From: Takakia lepidozioides
Lineage: Eukaryota > Streptophyta > Takakiopsida > Takakiales > Takakiaceae
Direction of reading: 5' to 3'
Length of the DNA: 64,000 bases
NCBI GenBank assembly: GCA_030704615.1
Contig: CM060733.1
Coordinates: 22,258,001 to 22,322,000, forward strand
Shown here in pieces: positions 11,101 to 20,106 of this stretch. A program made the translations under genes and the position numbers. The notes beneath the pieces were generated by a model. The model had not been told where the DNA came from, did no database searches, and worked only from the letters and a program-made list of their open reading frames with translations. Each line of letters begins with the position of its first letter. Position 1 is the first letter of the stretch.

Positions 11101-11761
11101 GTTTTGGTTCTGCAGGCACGACATCATGTCGTGTGTGTTCGGCAAGCCCAAGTATGGTGTACAAGGCATGCCTGAACCACCGGCAGTCTGGCCTGTGGCA
11201 AGTGGTACAGATCTTACCCTGGAGGAGGCAGACGCTCTAGGAAGTGCAGGGTTTCGACTGGTGGAGAGGACAGACGTTCCACGAAATCCAATTCCCAATC
11301 GTCATCCTCCTCCCACGAGAAGCTCTTCGCCCCGCATACCGGTGGGTGACCCCGCAGCTTGGCCCACCCATCGGTGGGGGAAACTGAAAAGACGGCAGCC
11401 ACCAACAAAGGCGAACGACACCAGGATGGCCAACGCTCTTGCAATGCCCTGCATAGTGCAAGGTTGCAGGGATGTTCCTCACCCCGGGATGGGGCGCATA
11501 TTTCAGTTGTCAACAGCCGGGTCTGCTGCGCGCAGTGTCGTGTATGCAATCACGGTTTCACAGTACCCAGCTTGCAACTGTGAGGACTTCCTTGTTATGG
11601 AATCGAAGAATGCAGCATACGTCCCCTGCAAACACCTTTATTACATATTTATGAAGCGCATGAGTTGCATATCCGCAGTGGACGTCTTCATCCATGCTCC
11701 AACACTGAGTTTCAACGAGCTGCACAAGGCCCTACGGCAGGATACTGGTCGGACTGCTTGA
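8127..11761 (+). pseudogene. SWIM-finger Mutator-like transposase, MULE-1 copy
   Basis: A splice acceptor (CATTGCAG, ending 8126) precedes the frame; the first ATG is at 8166. The order is: an acidic/Ser region; a Cys/His-rich block (CAHCNAAPTCMAVCNAKQYY); a DDE-type core with candidate acids in MFDHI (9704) and FMADNAQANW (9908), 68 residues apart as in Mutator transposases; then an 86-bp intron (10249-10334). Exon 2 opens with MPTTNMAESVHSSW, carries another Cys-rich block (FWFCRHDIMSC), and ends with a SWIM finger CNC...CKH (11571-11634). Frame changes near 9450, 9945 and 10590 break the ORF. The third catalytic acid is not assigned. It should cut and join the MULE ends in the nucleus. Confidence 0.82.
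10249..10334 (+). other. Transposase intron, 86 bp
   Basis: The donor is GAGACAG|GTAACA and the acceptor is TTCAACAG|GACATG. The corresponding introns in MULE-2 (32646-32731) and MULE-3 (51672-51757) are also 86 bp, which supports a true conserved intron. Confidence 0.85.
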
Positions 11762-11764
11762 CAT

Positions 11765-12442
11765 TCCACATTCGGGAAGGAGAAAGTGACAATTATATTA
11801 CATTCATCTTCTTGCACCCTATTTTTTTGTGAGGAATTATACACATGGTGGTGCCGCATCGCCATGGCTACAGGTGAATTTTGGTGCCGCAATACATGAG
11901 AATGTGGTTTTTGGCCATGAATGGCATGCGCATGCTTTTTTATTTTGGTTGTCTACAAATGGATCCGAGTAAAGCATACATTGTGTGGAGATTAACGGGC
12001 ATTGAGGCCTATTTCAGCGCCATTTATGGTCTGTGTACTGCATAGTGCTTCCTTGTTACTGCTCTTCATTCAATTTGTAGTGATTTCGCAGCCCATCCTG
12101 GCGTTTTCGTCCACCTTTATGAGAAGACTCCAATTTGCTACAAATACATTGTTACTGTTCTGCAAATGTGATGCCTTTACAAGATTGCTAGTTCTGTGCC
12201 CCAGTGGGAAGGGTCCTACTACACATTCCAGCATTTGCATACTGCACCTTGTGCAAACAGCAATCCATACGACAAAGGACACGTCCCAGCATACTGGCAG
12301 TGAATTGCAAAAAACCTTAACAGAAGATTATCGAAGCATGTATATTCCCCATATGGCACAGGGAAGCTGCTTGATTTCTGAATGAAAATGTATGTGCCAT
12401 GAGTGTCAGCGAGTTGAAACATGTCTACTCTAGCATGCAAGA
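11765..12442. other. Intergenic stretch between convergent genes of MULE-1
   Basis: AT-rich sequence with no supported gene. A degenerate dyad (GAATTTTGGTGCCGCAATAC, about 11876) and a half dyad near 12008 are the only remnants of the palindrome family. Confidence 0.5.
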
Positions 12443-12988
12443 CTATGGTCCCCTCGCCCAAGAAGAAGGAACTCGAACTGGCCTCTCAAGGACCTCCTCA
12501 GTGATCGGGTGCCTATATTTGAACAAAATGTCAGTGGTTTCCATCGCCCGGTTGAAACTAACGAGGATGTCGTGTTTATCGATAGCGCCCCCTTGGTAGA
12601 AGGACATTTTCACAGTGGGCCCTGTGTTCCCCTCCTCCTCATCCTCATAACTGAAGAGAATGTCCCCACTTTCCGAGCCAGTCCGTCCACGCGTAAAGTT
12701 TTCACCTATGCACTCATCATATGTCCACTCGCAACAATTCCAGCGATACAGCAACGCTGATCTGTTCGGCTCCCACACATGCGGAAAGTCCAGGTCCATG
12801 ATGCGTAGGAACCACCTGCTCCCCAGCCGGGGTCCAGGAGAATCGTGCAATCCTGGAAGAAACTCCATTGCTCTCAGCTGGACAAGTCGAGGATCGTCCC
12901 TGTAAACATCCAGGAAGACAATGATGTCGTTTGCTTTCGGGAAAATGACTCCCGTCTGGCGTCGATAGATGTGATTCGGGCACGACAC
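12443..12988 (-). CDS. Unrecognised 181-aa protein, third ORF of MULE-1
   Basis: An uninterrupted frame from ATG at 12988 to a stop near 12443, convergent with the transposase. The composition is protein-like: aromatic-rich (WFLRIMDLDFPHVWEPN, LLYRWNCCEWTYDE), an acidic turn (SYEDEEEGNTG), then strand-like segments (TVKMSFYQGGAIDKHDILVSF). There is no signal peptide or membrane segment. It has no counterpart in MULE-2 or MULE-3. It may be element cargo or a captured host fragment, and an upstream exon is possible. I do not recognise the family. Confidence 0.45.
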   Translation of the reverse strand: MSCPNHIYRRQTGVIFPKANDIIVFLDVYRDDPRLVQLRAMEFLPGLHDSPGPRLGSRWFLRIMDLDFPHVWEPNRSALLYRWNCCEWTYDECIGENFTRGRTGSESGDILFSYEDEEEGNTGPTVKMSFYQGGAIDKHDILVSFNRAMETTDILFKYRHPITEEVLERPVRVPSSWARGP

Positions 12989-13084
12989 AGCACGAACTCA
13001 AAGCAGGGAGGAGATGGGCACAACAGAGAAGAGTGAAGAGCAAAATGAGAGCAAGGCCTCCCTCACCGTAAGGTGGGTATTTGC

Positions 13085-13570
13085 TCTCCGACGCCCAATT
13101 TCGGCGCCGTTATTACATGGAGTGCGGAAGCTTCAGCCGAGAATTTTGTTTCCGCAGATCAATTTCGGCGCCGTTATTGGTTGCAATCCCCAGCCTTCAG
13201 CCGGGTATTTGGTTTCCGGACCCAATTTCGGCGCCGTTATCGGCTGCACTCCGGTGGCTTGAGCCGAGTATTTGGTTTCCGGGCCCATTTCGGCGCCGTT
13301 ATCGCCTGCACTCCGAAGGATGCAGCCGGGTATTTGGTTGGCGGAGCCCAATTACTTTCACCGTTGTTGGCTTCACTCCCGAGCCTTCAGCCGGCTATTT
13401 CTTTTCCTGTGCCCAATTACGGCGTCGTTATACCCAACCATCCTGCACTTCTGCAATAGTACTATCCACGGTTATAGGTCGCCATTGCGTTTTCGGAGTC
13501 TGCAAACCCGGATCCTAATTCCGCTTGCGTCTCTGCCTCTGGGATAATTTCGGTGCCGTTATTGCCCAGA
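13085..13570. repeat. Right palindrome cluster of MULE-1
   Basis: Six or more tandem units of about 64 bp contain CCCAATTTCGGCGCCGTTAT, the later units degenerate. The same asymmetric form (CCGTTATT) occurs at the left end near 284, so both ends carry the same subterminal satellite. Confidence 0.85.
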
Positions 13571-13599
13571 ATTCAGTTATTATGACCTGGCCTGGCGGT

Positions 13600-13806
13600 C
13601 CATGAGCCTGGGCTCCAAGTCATGAGCGTACACTGGTACTCATGAGCGGAGTGCTTCCAGCATGAGCGCGGAAATCTTCGATTTTTGATTATTTTATAGT
13701 TTTTGGCCCGAAAAAAATCTGCCGAAATTCGAAGTGTGTTACTTTGCGGCTCATGGGTTAGCCATGCCCGCTCATGAGCTCATGAGCTCATGGAATAGCA
13801 ACCCCC
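13600..13806 (-). repeat. Right terminal inverted repeat of MULE-1
   Basis: CATGAGCG-type repeats (CATGAGCGTAC, CATGAGCGGAG, CATGAGCGCGG) lead to the terminus GCTCATGGAATAGCAACCCCC, the imperfect inverse of the left end. The target duplication follows directly at 13807-13816. Confidence 0.85.
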
Positions 13807-13816
13807 AGATCCCCGT

Positions 13817-14282
13817 CGTTTCTTCTCCGCCATTTGTAACTCATAATCCTCAGCCATGTCAAAATTTCCCTCCACAGAACCAGTGGTATTTGAATCATCT
13901 TCCCACCGTTGGCCGTGCTGTTTCCTGACCTTATGTGGCTTCTCAGGAAGCTTGACTGGCATACAATGTATGCCCACCATATCTGGAAGCTTATATTGTA
14001 AGACTTGTGTCAACCTCTTTCGAGCAAGATTAGTATATGCCCGCAGCTCTTCATCTGTATAGCTGAGTGGTGTGCCGATGACTTTGGAAAAGTGCAGCCA
14101 CTTTCTGGCCTCATGCCCTTTGGGAAAAATGTGGTCAAGGCTCAAGTTCTCCTTGGCCAAGTTCTCCAGAGCAAAAAAAAACCAAGAACAGAGTTTTGGA
14201 TCCTTTTGAAGCATGACCCTTACATCATACACATATGTGTGTGGTGGAACTGGAGGTAGCGTCCAATGTTCCCCACTTGAAA
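13817..14282 (-). pseudogene. Post-pol ORF fragment of element C
   Basis: The minus strand reads VYDVRVMLQKDPKLCSWF...IFPKGHEARKWLHFSKVIGTPLSYTDEEL...MAEDYELQMAEKKRRGS. It parallels the D copy at 43250-43616 (LYEAKVMMQKDSQLHSWF). The segment is bounded by the MULE-1 duplication on the left and the TGAAA duplication of chromovirus A on the right (14278-14282). Function unknown. Confidence 0.75.
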
Positions 14283-15014
14283 TGTCGCGCACCTCACTTC
14301 GGTAAGCTCCCCTTCAAGTCATAGTTACTCGCTCCGATGCGCGCGCCTGACTCCCAACCTGGCCGCCCGGGCCAACTTGGAGCTTCGGCTGCTCACCGGG
14401 ACATAACGGTCCCCCCTTCGCTTCCCACTAAACCCTCCACCTATTTGGGCCTAGGAGAATTCCCTTTGGTAGATGGCAGTCCGGAACAGCTCCCCACTCT
14501 TTGGTCGCTTTCCGGCTCGCTCGCTTACTCACTAGTTTTTGGTCACCAACGGGCTTGCACCGTTCTCGGGGTCACTACTCCCCTTATATATACTTCTGTA
14601 GCTGTCCGCGGGGGTTTCACAACCAGCCATGCCATTTTATGGCGAACCACCACAAAAACCCTCGACTCCCGGTGATGAGTCGCGGTGAGTCTTGGCCCAC
14701 TCACCACGGCCCCTCTGGACCGTGATGAGTCCCAAGACTCCCCACGACTCCCACCACGAGGTCTCCGCCCCCATGGTGAGTCCTATGCCACCCCCACTAA
14801 GTCCCGCTAAGCTACCACCACCCCTTGTGAAGCCACCCCCACCGCAACCCGGTGTGCGGGGCTCCACCTAGTGAGCGCCTCCGCCTCCTTGAGTGCCTTG
14901 GGCACTCAAGGGTGCTTCAGCCCCCCCCCATACCTATCGCTGCCGCTGCCCCCACCACAGGGGCAGCCCCTCGTGTGTCCCGACCCCCTGCCCTCAAGGC
15001 AAAGGGCCGCGACA
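14283..15014 (-). repeat. 3' LTR of chromovirus A
   Basis: 732 bp that on the minus strand begins TGTCGCGGCCCTTTGCC and ends GTGAGGTGCGCGACA, giving TGTC...GACA termini. It aligns along its length with the solo LTR at 28266-28976. A TATA-like stretch (TATATATAAG on the minus strand, 14584-14592) sits centrally. Confidence 0.92.
14584..14592 (-). promoter_or_regulatory. TATA-like element in LTR A
   Basis: Read on the minus strand as GAAGTATATATAAGG. The equivalent in the solo LTR is GAAGTATATATAGGG at 28666-28680. Conservation between the two LTRs and the central position support a core promoter. Confidence 0.6.
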
Positions 15015-15919
15015 CACACCCCTACCAACAGGGAGTCGATGTCCTCATCGACTTGTCCATTTTGTAGAAACGAACATCCAAGTTGTGGTGTCCCACATCA
15101 AGGAGTTTGTTTCCGTACCATGGCGTCCCATGGCAAAGAACCAAACCCCACACTTGACTCTACTCTCCACTAGCTAGTTCGGCCGACTTCCTCCAAGTCC
15201 CGGCCAAAGGTGGAGCCTCTCCAGCTCCTCCCAGTGCACTCTTCTTGGCCTACTTCAAGGCCAAGGAACGATCCTCCCCGAGGATCGAATCGCCTTACTG
15301 CAACAACATTGCTTGCGATCGCTTATGATGCCGCTTTTGGCGTCACCTTGAGCAAGGGTTCCCTGGAACCTTCTTTGACTAGGATGATAACCTTGAACCA
15401 ACCGTGCGCCCCAATCACTACAATTGGGTCCGCCTTGGAATGCTGGCCTGAGGTACGGGAACATGCCGAAGCCGCACTACGACTTCGTCCCGAGGCTACA
15501 CGATTATAGTACGTGAACGGAAGCACGTAGCTTCCGCGTTAGCCCACACTACAAGGCAACCCCCTCGGTAGCGCAGTTATAGTACGCGCACGCGCCAGGT
15601 GCGCACTAGCACGTGAACTCCCAAAGAAGTCGCAAGTTTCCTTGCCCCTTGGATGGGGGTCACCCGATTTCGGCACTACGCAAACACACGATTAACCCAA
15701 TTTACCTCTCCCACTTTTATAAGCTAGCATGCATTCTACACACTAGCCAACCATACCATGCATCACCATTCCAAACAAAATAGGACGCACAACATTTGGA
15801 ACCCATTTCCTTTATAACAAATTTTTGTACAATACAAGTTTTTGTAATCGGATTCCTAAGCTAGCTAAGCCGGGCTAAGCATGCATTTCCTCCCCCACGC
15901 TCCAAGGTTGATGTCCCCA
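15015..15919 (-). other. Noncoding spacer between chromodomain ORF and 3' LTR of A
   Basis: No supported ORF. It should hold the polypurine tract just before 15014, but I cannot identify a convincing one. Confidence 0.4.
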
Positions 15920-16219
15920 TCAACGTTTCTTCCGCTTTTGAGGTCGCCCTTCGAAAGCTACAACCGCCTCGGATGCGTTTCTCATTTCTGAGGCACGCAC
16001 CCAAGATGCCTGCACATGATGATAGCCCTTCCATTTGACGAGATACTCCGTTTCTCGGTTCTTGAACCTCCTCGACTTAAGTATTGCCTCCACCTCGTAC
16101 TCAGGTTCATTTTCATGATCCAACAGCATAGGTGGCGGACGCAACACTTGATGCCGATTCGGACGCGCTTCATCTTTGAAGTAAGGCTTCAAAAGGGAGA
16201 CATGGAATACTGGGTGCAC
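15920..16219 (-). CDS. Integrase C-terminus with chromodomain, element A
   Basis: It reads HPVFHVSLLKPYF (the conserved integrase C-terminal tether) and then EYEVEAILKSRRFKN-RETEYLVKWKGYHHVQASWV, a classical chromodomain with aromatic-cage residues. This defines the chromovirus branch, which uses the domain to target chromatin. It ends in a basic RPQKRKKR. Upstream it is joined to a truncated integrase core at about 16220. Confidence 0.92.
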   Translation of the reverse strand: MHPVFHVSLLKPYFKDEARPNRHQVLRPPPMLLDHENEPEYEVEAILKSRRFKNRETEYLVKWKGYHHVQASWVRASEMRNASEAVVAFEGRPQKRKKR

Positions 16220-18455
16220 CTTGCTGTTTGCCGGCAGTCGTAGGTCGGAAGGCGGTGCTCATCTTCAGCCTCGTCCCCATCTTCTTCCAAGGTGCCCTCC
16301 AAAATTTACTCGTAAACTTTGGATCGCGGTCCGAGACAATATCCTTCGGGACTCCATGATGCTTTAAGACGTGGGCGAAGTAAAGTCGCCCTGTCTCCTG
16401 CGCCGTTGCCGTCTCCTTGGTGGGGATGAAATGGCCCATTTTACTGAACCTATCCCCCACCACCATGATTGCATCGAATCCCTTTTGACAGCGGCATAGC
16501 AGTCATGAAATCCATCGAGACGCTTTCCCAAGTCCCCTCTGGAATCGGCAAGGGTTGTAACAGCCCCGCTTGCTTTTTGTACTCGCTCCGGTTTTGTTGG
16601 CATGTGGTGCATGTCTTGACATACTCCTCTGCCTCCTCCCTCAGTTTGGGCCAGAAATACTCTTTCTTCAAGAGTGCCGCAGTGCGCTTGGCTCCGCCGT
16701 GGCCCGCAAGCGGGCTATCATGGCATTCTCTCAAGAGGCTATCTCTGATCCCTCCCTTCGGCACGTAGAGACACTTTTGCTTATACCGGAGCAGTCCATT
16801 TTGCAAGTGGAACTGCGATTTAACCCCCATCCTCAAGTCCTGCATCATGGACTTCGCCAGCTCATCCTTCCGGCAAGCCTTCCGGATCTTCCTTTGGAGC
16901 GTCGTCTCGCCCTTGTACACCAACAAGAGCTGCTGCTTTCTACTTAAAGCATCGGCCACCACGTTGTCTCGTCCCGATTTGTACTGGATATCCACGTCGA
17001 ACACCGCCAAAGTATCTTGCCACCTAAGTTGTTTTGGGGACAACTTGGGCTGCGTGGCAAAATACTTCACCGTGACATTGTCCGTGAACACCTTCACTGG
17101 GTTGGAACCAACATAGTGGCGCCAAAGCTCAAGACAGTGCACCATTGCCTTCATCTCATTCTCGTGCGTCGGCCACCGTCGCTCCACTTCATTCAGTTTC
17201 TTACTTTCGTAAGCCACTGGGCGTCCATCTTGCATTAGTACACCCCCAATCGCGAAGTCCGACGCATCTGTGTGTATCTCGAACGGACGATCGAACTCCG
17301 GGATTTTCAAGACTAGAGCTTCCGCCATCCGCTGCTTCAATTCAGCAAAAGCTTGGCCACAAAAGGTGTTCCATGCCCAGACTTTAGATTTACACAGAAG
17401 GTCTGACAGCGGCCCCGCAATCTTGGCGAAATTTCTAACATACTTCCGGTAATAGGAGGCGAGTCCTAGGAAGGATCGCACTCCCGGGACCGAAGTCGGA
17501 GGCTCCCAGTCCAAGATCGCCCTCACCTTTCTGTCATCCATTTTGACCCCATCATGTGTAATCACATGCCTCAGGAACTCCACTTTTGTGACCCCGAATT
17601 CGCACTTTGAAGCTTTGGCATACAGCTTCCCTTCCCGCAATTTTGGAACACCCTTTTCAGGTGCTCCAGGTGCTCCTCCTTTGTTTTCGAGTACACCAAG
17701 ATGTCGTCGATGTACACGATCACAAAGTCATCCAACCACTCCTGGAAAAGGTTGTTCATCAACGTGCTAAATGTCGCTGGTGCATTGGTGAGCCCAAAAG
17801 GCATCACCAAGAACTCATATGAACCATACCTTGTCCTGCACGCGGTCTTCTCCTCATCTCCTTCCGCCACCCGAATTTGGTGATAACCGGAGCGCAAGTC
17901 GATCCGGCTGAAATACTTCGCTCCTGCCAATCGATCAAAGAGGTCGTCGATCCTTGGCAAAGGGTACCGGTTTTTGATAGTCACCTTATTCAGAGCCCTG
18001 TAATCGACACACATCCGCAGCGTCCCATCCTTCTTGTCTGCAAATAGCACCAGGGCTCCGTAAGGTGACTTACTCGGCCGGATGTACCCCTTTGACATTA
18101 GATCCTTGAGCTGAGTCTTCAGCTCGACCAACTCTCTGTGGCTCAACCGGTAGGGCGCCTTGGCAGGCGGTTCCGATCCCGGTATCACCTCAATCTTGTG
18201 GTCAACTCCTCTTCGCGGTGGCAAGCCGCTTGGTAAATCCTCCGGCATCACATCCTGGTATTTCTCCAAAATCCTCTTGATCCAATCTGGGCTCGGCTCC
18301 CCATCGCCTTCTCCTTTCACTTCTCTAATGTAAAGCAAAAATTGGGGCTCGTGTGCCTCCTCCACGGCCCACTCCGTTGCTGACAGAAGGTTTATTCGCC
18401 CTCCACGGATTTGGGCGTTTCCGACACTTGTAAAACCTCGCCACCATTCCCACAT
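16170..18455 (-). pseudogene. pol: pol of chromovirus A (RT, RNase H, integrase)
   Basis: RT at 17650-18270 includes [40 protein letters not shown] and the catalytic [12 protein letters not shown]. RNase H at 16990-17350 carries FEIHTDASDFAIGGVLMQ and ENEMKAMVHCL. The integrase zinc-binding module is HDSPLAGH...CTTCQQNR, followed by SMDFMTAMP and IVSDRDPKF. The frame shifts near 17620 and again near 16450. After FRPTTAGKQQ the core stops and the chromodomain frame begins, so the third integrase acid is missing. It encodes the replication and insertion enzymes of the element; this copy cannot be functional. Confidence 0.93.
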
Positions 18456-20009
18456 GGCAGCGTGACTACTCTCTTGCGGCCATCTATGACCGCTCCGGAT
18501 TTGCTCAAAAAGGTCATCCCCAAAATGAGATCCACTCCATCGATCTCGCAGATGGTGAAGTTCTCACGTCCCTCCCAACTCCCCAGTTGAAGAGGAACAT
18601 CAAACGCCAACCTTGTCACCAACTGAGGTTCTCCTTTGGCAGAGCGCACCTCAATAGAGGCCCCCACGTCACTTGTCGGGAGTCCCAACTTTCGCACCGC
18701 CGCCGGCGTCATGAAGGAGTGCGACGCTCCTGTGTCCACCAACAACGACACGTTAGTTCCGGATATTATCCCATCCACGAACAATAACTGACTCCCTTTA
18801 CGCAGGGCGCCAGTTTCCTGATACAACTCACAAGAATAGTTGCCTACCTTGCAAGTCCTAGCGACCACCGCTTCCACCAAGCGACTGATGGTATCTTCCG
18901 ACAGCTCCGTGGTTGCCCGAGTCAGGTTCAATTGTCGAGGTTTTGTGCACTTCTTGGCCATGTGCCCGGGCTCCCCGCAATTGAAACACACTCCATCAAA
19001 GGTCGCCTTCTGTCCGCCATAAGCTGCTCCACCCGCTTTTCCTTTCGAAGCACCGGGTGCCGCCTTGACGTGTGAAGGCCCTCCCTTCGATTTCCACGTG
19101 CTATTGTCGCCGCGTGGCCTATCCCACTTCTTTTCCGGTCGGGAGGAGTCACCTTCCCGCCGGGTCTTCTTGTGGTTCAGCTCCGTACGGCCTTGTCTCT
19201 CACCCCTAGGGACATCCGAGAAACATTCAGCCCTCTCAATTGCCTCGTTCAAAGTCTTGGGTGGCTTTTCCTCCAACTTCCGCCTGGCCCATGGGGCCAG
19301 TCCCGCCACAAAGTTGAAGACCATTTCTGGTTCTGCCATGTCCGCGACTTCGAGCAACAGCACATTGAAAGCCTGGACGTACCCCCGAATGTCATCTGTT
19401 TGCTTCAAATTCCTCATCTTGTCCCGGGCAAGCCAGGACGCGTTGAGGGGCACAAACTGTCTCTTCATCAATTCCTTGAACCCACTCCAGTTCAAGGTTT
19501 CCGGGCTTGGGCCTCGGTCGTGAAGGCGTTTCTGCCACCATTGTTGAGCATAGCCCCTCAAATAGGTGGGAGCCACTTCCACCCGATCCTCGTCACTCAA
19601 CTTGGCCGCCCGGAAGTACTGCTCTAGCTCCAGGAGCCAGGTGTTGAGTGCCTTCCGATTTCGGACGCCCTCGAAGGTGTCGGGTTCCTTAGGCTTCACC
19701 TTAAACTTTGCCTTAGTGGAAGTGGCATTAGCCGCCTTCAACACGTCTTTCAACGTCCCCCAAACTGCGCCAACAACCCTTCCCAAAAGGCTGCCGACAT
19801 GGGAGGCATCTGTTGGTCGGTCGGAGCTCTCACGGATTCCTCGGGCTCAGACTCCTCGGATTCCTCCCGCTCTTGAGCGGCCTTGCTTTCAGAAACCTGC
19901 GTCGCTTCCTCAAACGGCCGCTTCGGTGATACATCGCCCCCATCGGGCTCACCAGGATCATCATCTTTTGGGCCGTTCCGCTTTCGCTTTGGCTTGCCCG
20001 ACCCCATGA
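18392..20009 (-). pseudogene. gag: gag-protease of chromovirus A
   Basis: ATG at 20009 opens MGSGKPKRKRNGPKDDD, an acidic/basic N-terminus. After a frame change near 19780 the capsid region reads TFEGVRNRKALNTWLLELEQYF...YAQQWWQ...KRQFVPL, typical of plant gypsy Gag. A CCHC knuckle CFNCGEPGHMAKKC lies at about 18950-18995. The protease has LLVDTGASHSFM (about 18715-18750). It would form virus-like particles in the cytoplasm and mature Pol. Confidence 0.9.
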
Positions 20010-20047
20010 TGAGGCCAATCCCAAGGACGATCGCGTACTGAACTCTA

Positions 20048-20101
20048 AGGCAGCCCCTTGTGTGTCCCGACCCCCTGCCCTCAAGGCAAAGGGCCGCGAC
20101 A
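20048..20101 (-). repeat. Truncated 5' LTR of chromovirus A (54 bp)
   Basis: On the minus strand TGTCGCGGCCCTTTGCCTTG...GGGGCTGCC matches only the first 54 bp of the 732-bp 3' LTR. The gag leader follows directly. Promoter and primer-binding site are gone, yet the outer end and the TGAAA duplication are intact. Confidence 0.88.
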
Positions 20102-20106
20102 TGAAA

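Larger units (their letters stand above)
115..13806 (+). mobile_element. MULE-1, a 13.7-kb Mutator-like DNA transposon
   Basis: The element is bounded by a 10-bp direct repeat AGATCCCCGT (105-114 and 13807-13816). The uninterrupted target is visible in element D near 43196 (GAGATCCCCGTCG). The ends are inverted repeats: the left end contains CTATTTCATGAGC, the right end its complement GCTCATGGAATAG. A duplication of 8-10 bp together with a SWIM-finger transposase is typical of Mutator-like elements. Cargo: a SWIM transposase (+, 8127-11761), a ParB/methyltransferase-like gene (-, 680-5744), a third ORF (-, 12443-12988) and three palindrome arrays. It is much larger than usual autonomous Mutator-like elements of a few kb. 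It interrupts the post-pol ORF of element C. Confidence 0.88.
14283..20101 (-). mobile_element. Ty3/gypsy chromovirus A, defective
   Basis: A 5-bp duplication TGAAA flanks it (14278-14282, 20102-20106). It is read on the minus strand: a remnant 5' LTR (20048-20101), gag with a zinc knuckle, protease, reverse transcriptase, RNase H, integrase, chromodomain and a full 3' LTR (14283-15014). The 5' LTR is reduced to 54 bp, the integrase core is internally deleted and there are frameshifts, so it is non-autonomous. A solo LTR of the same family sits at 28266-28976. Confidence 0.93.
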
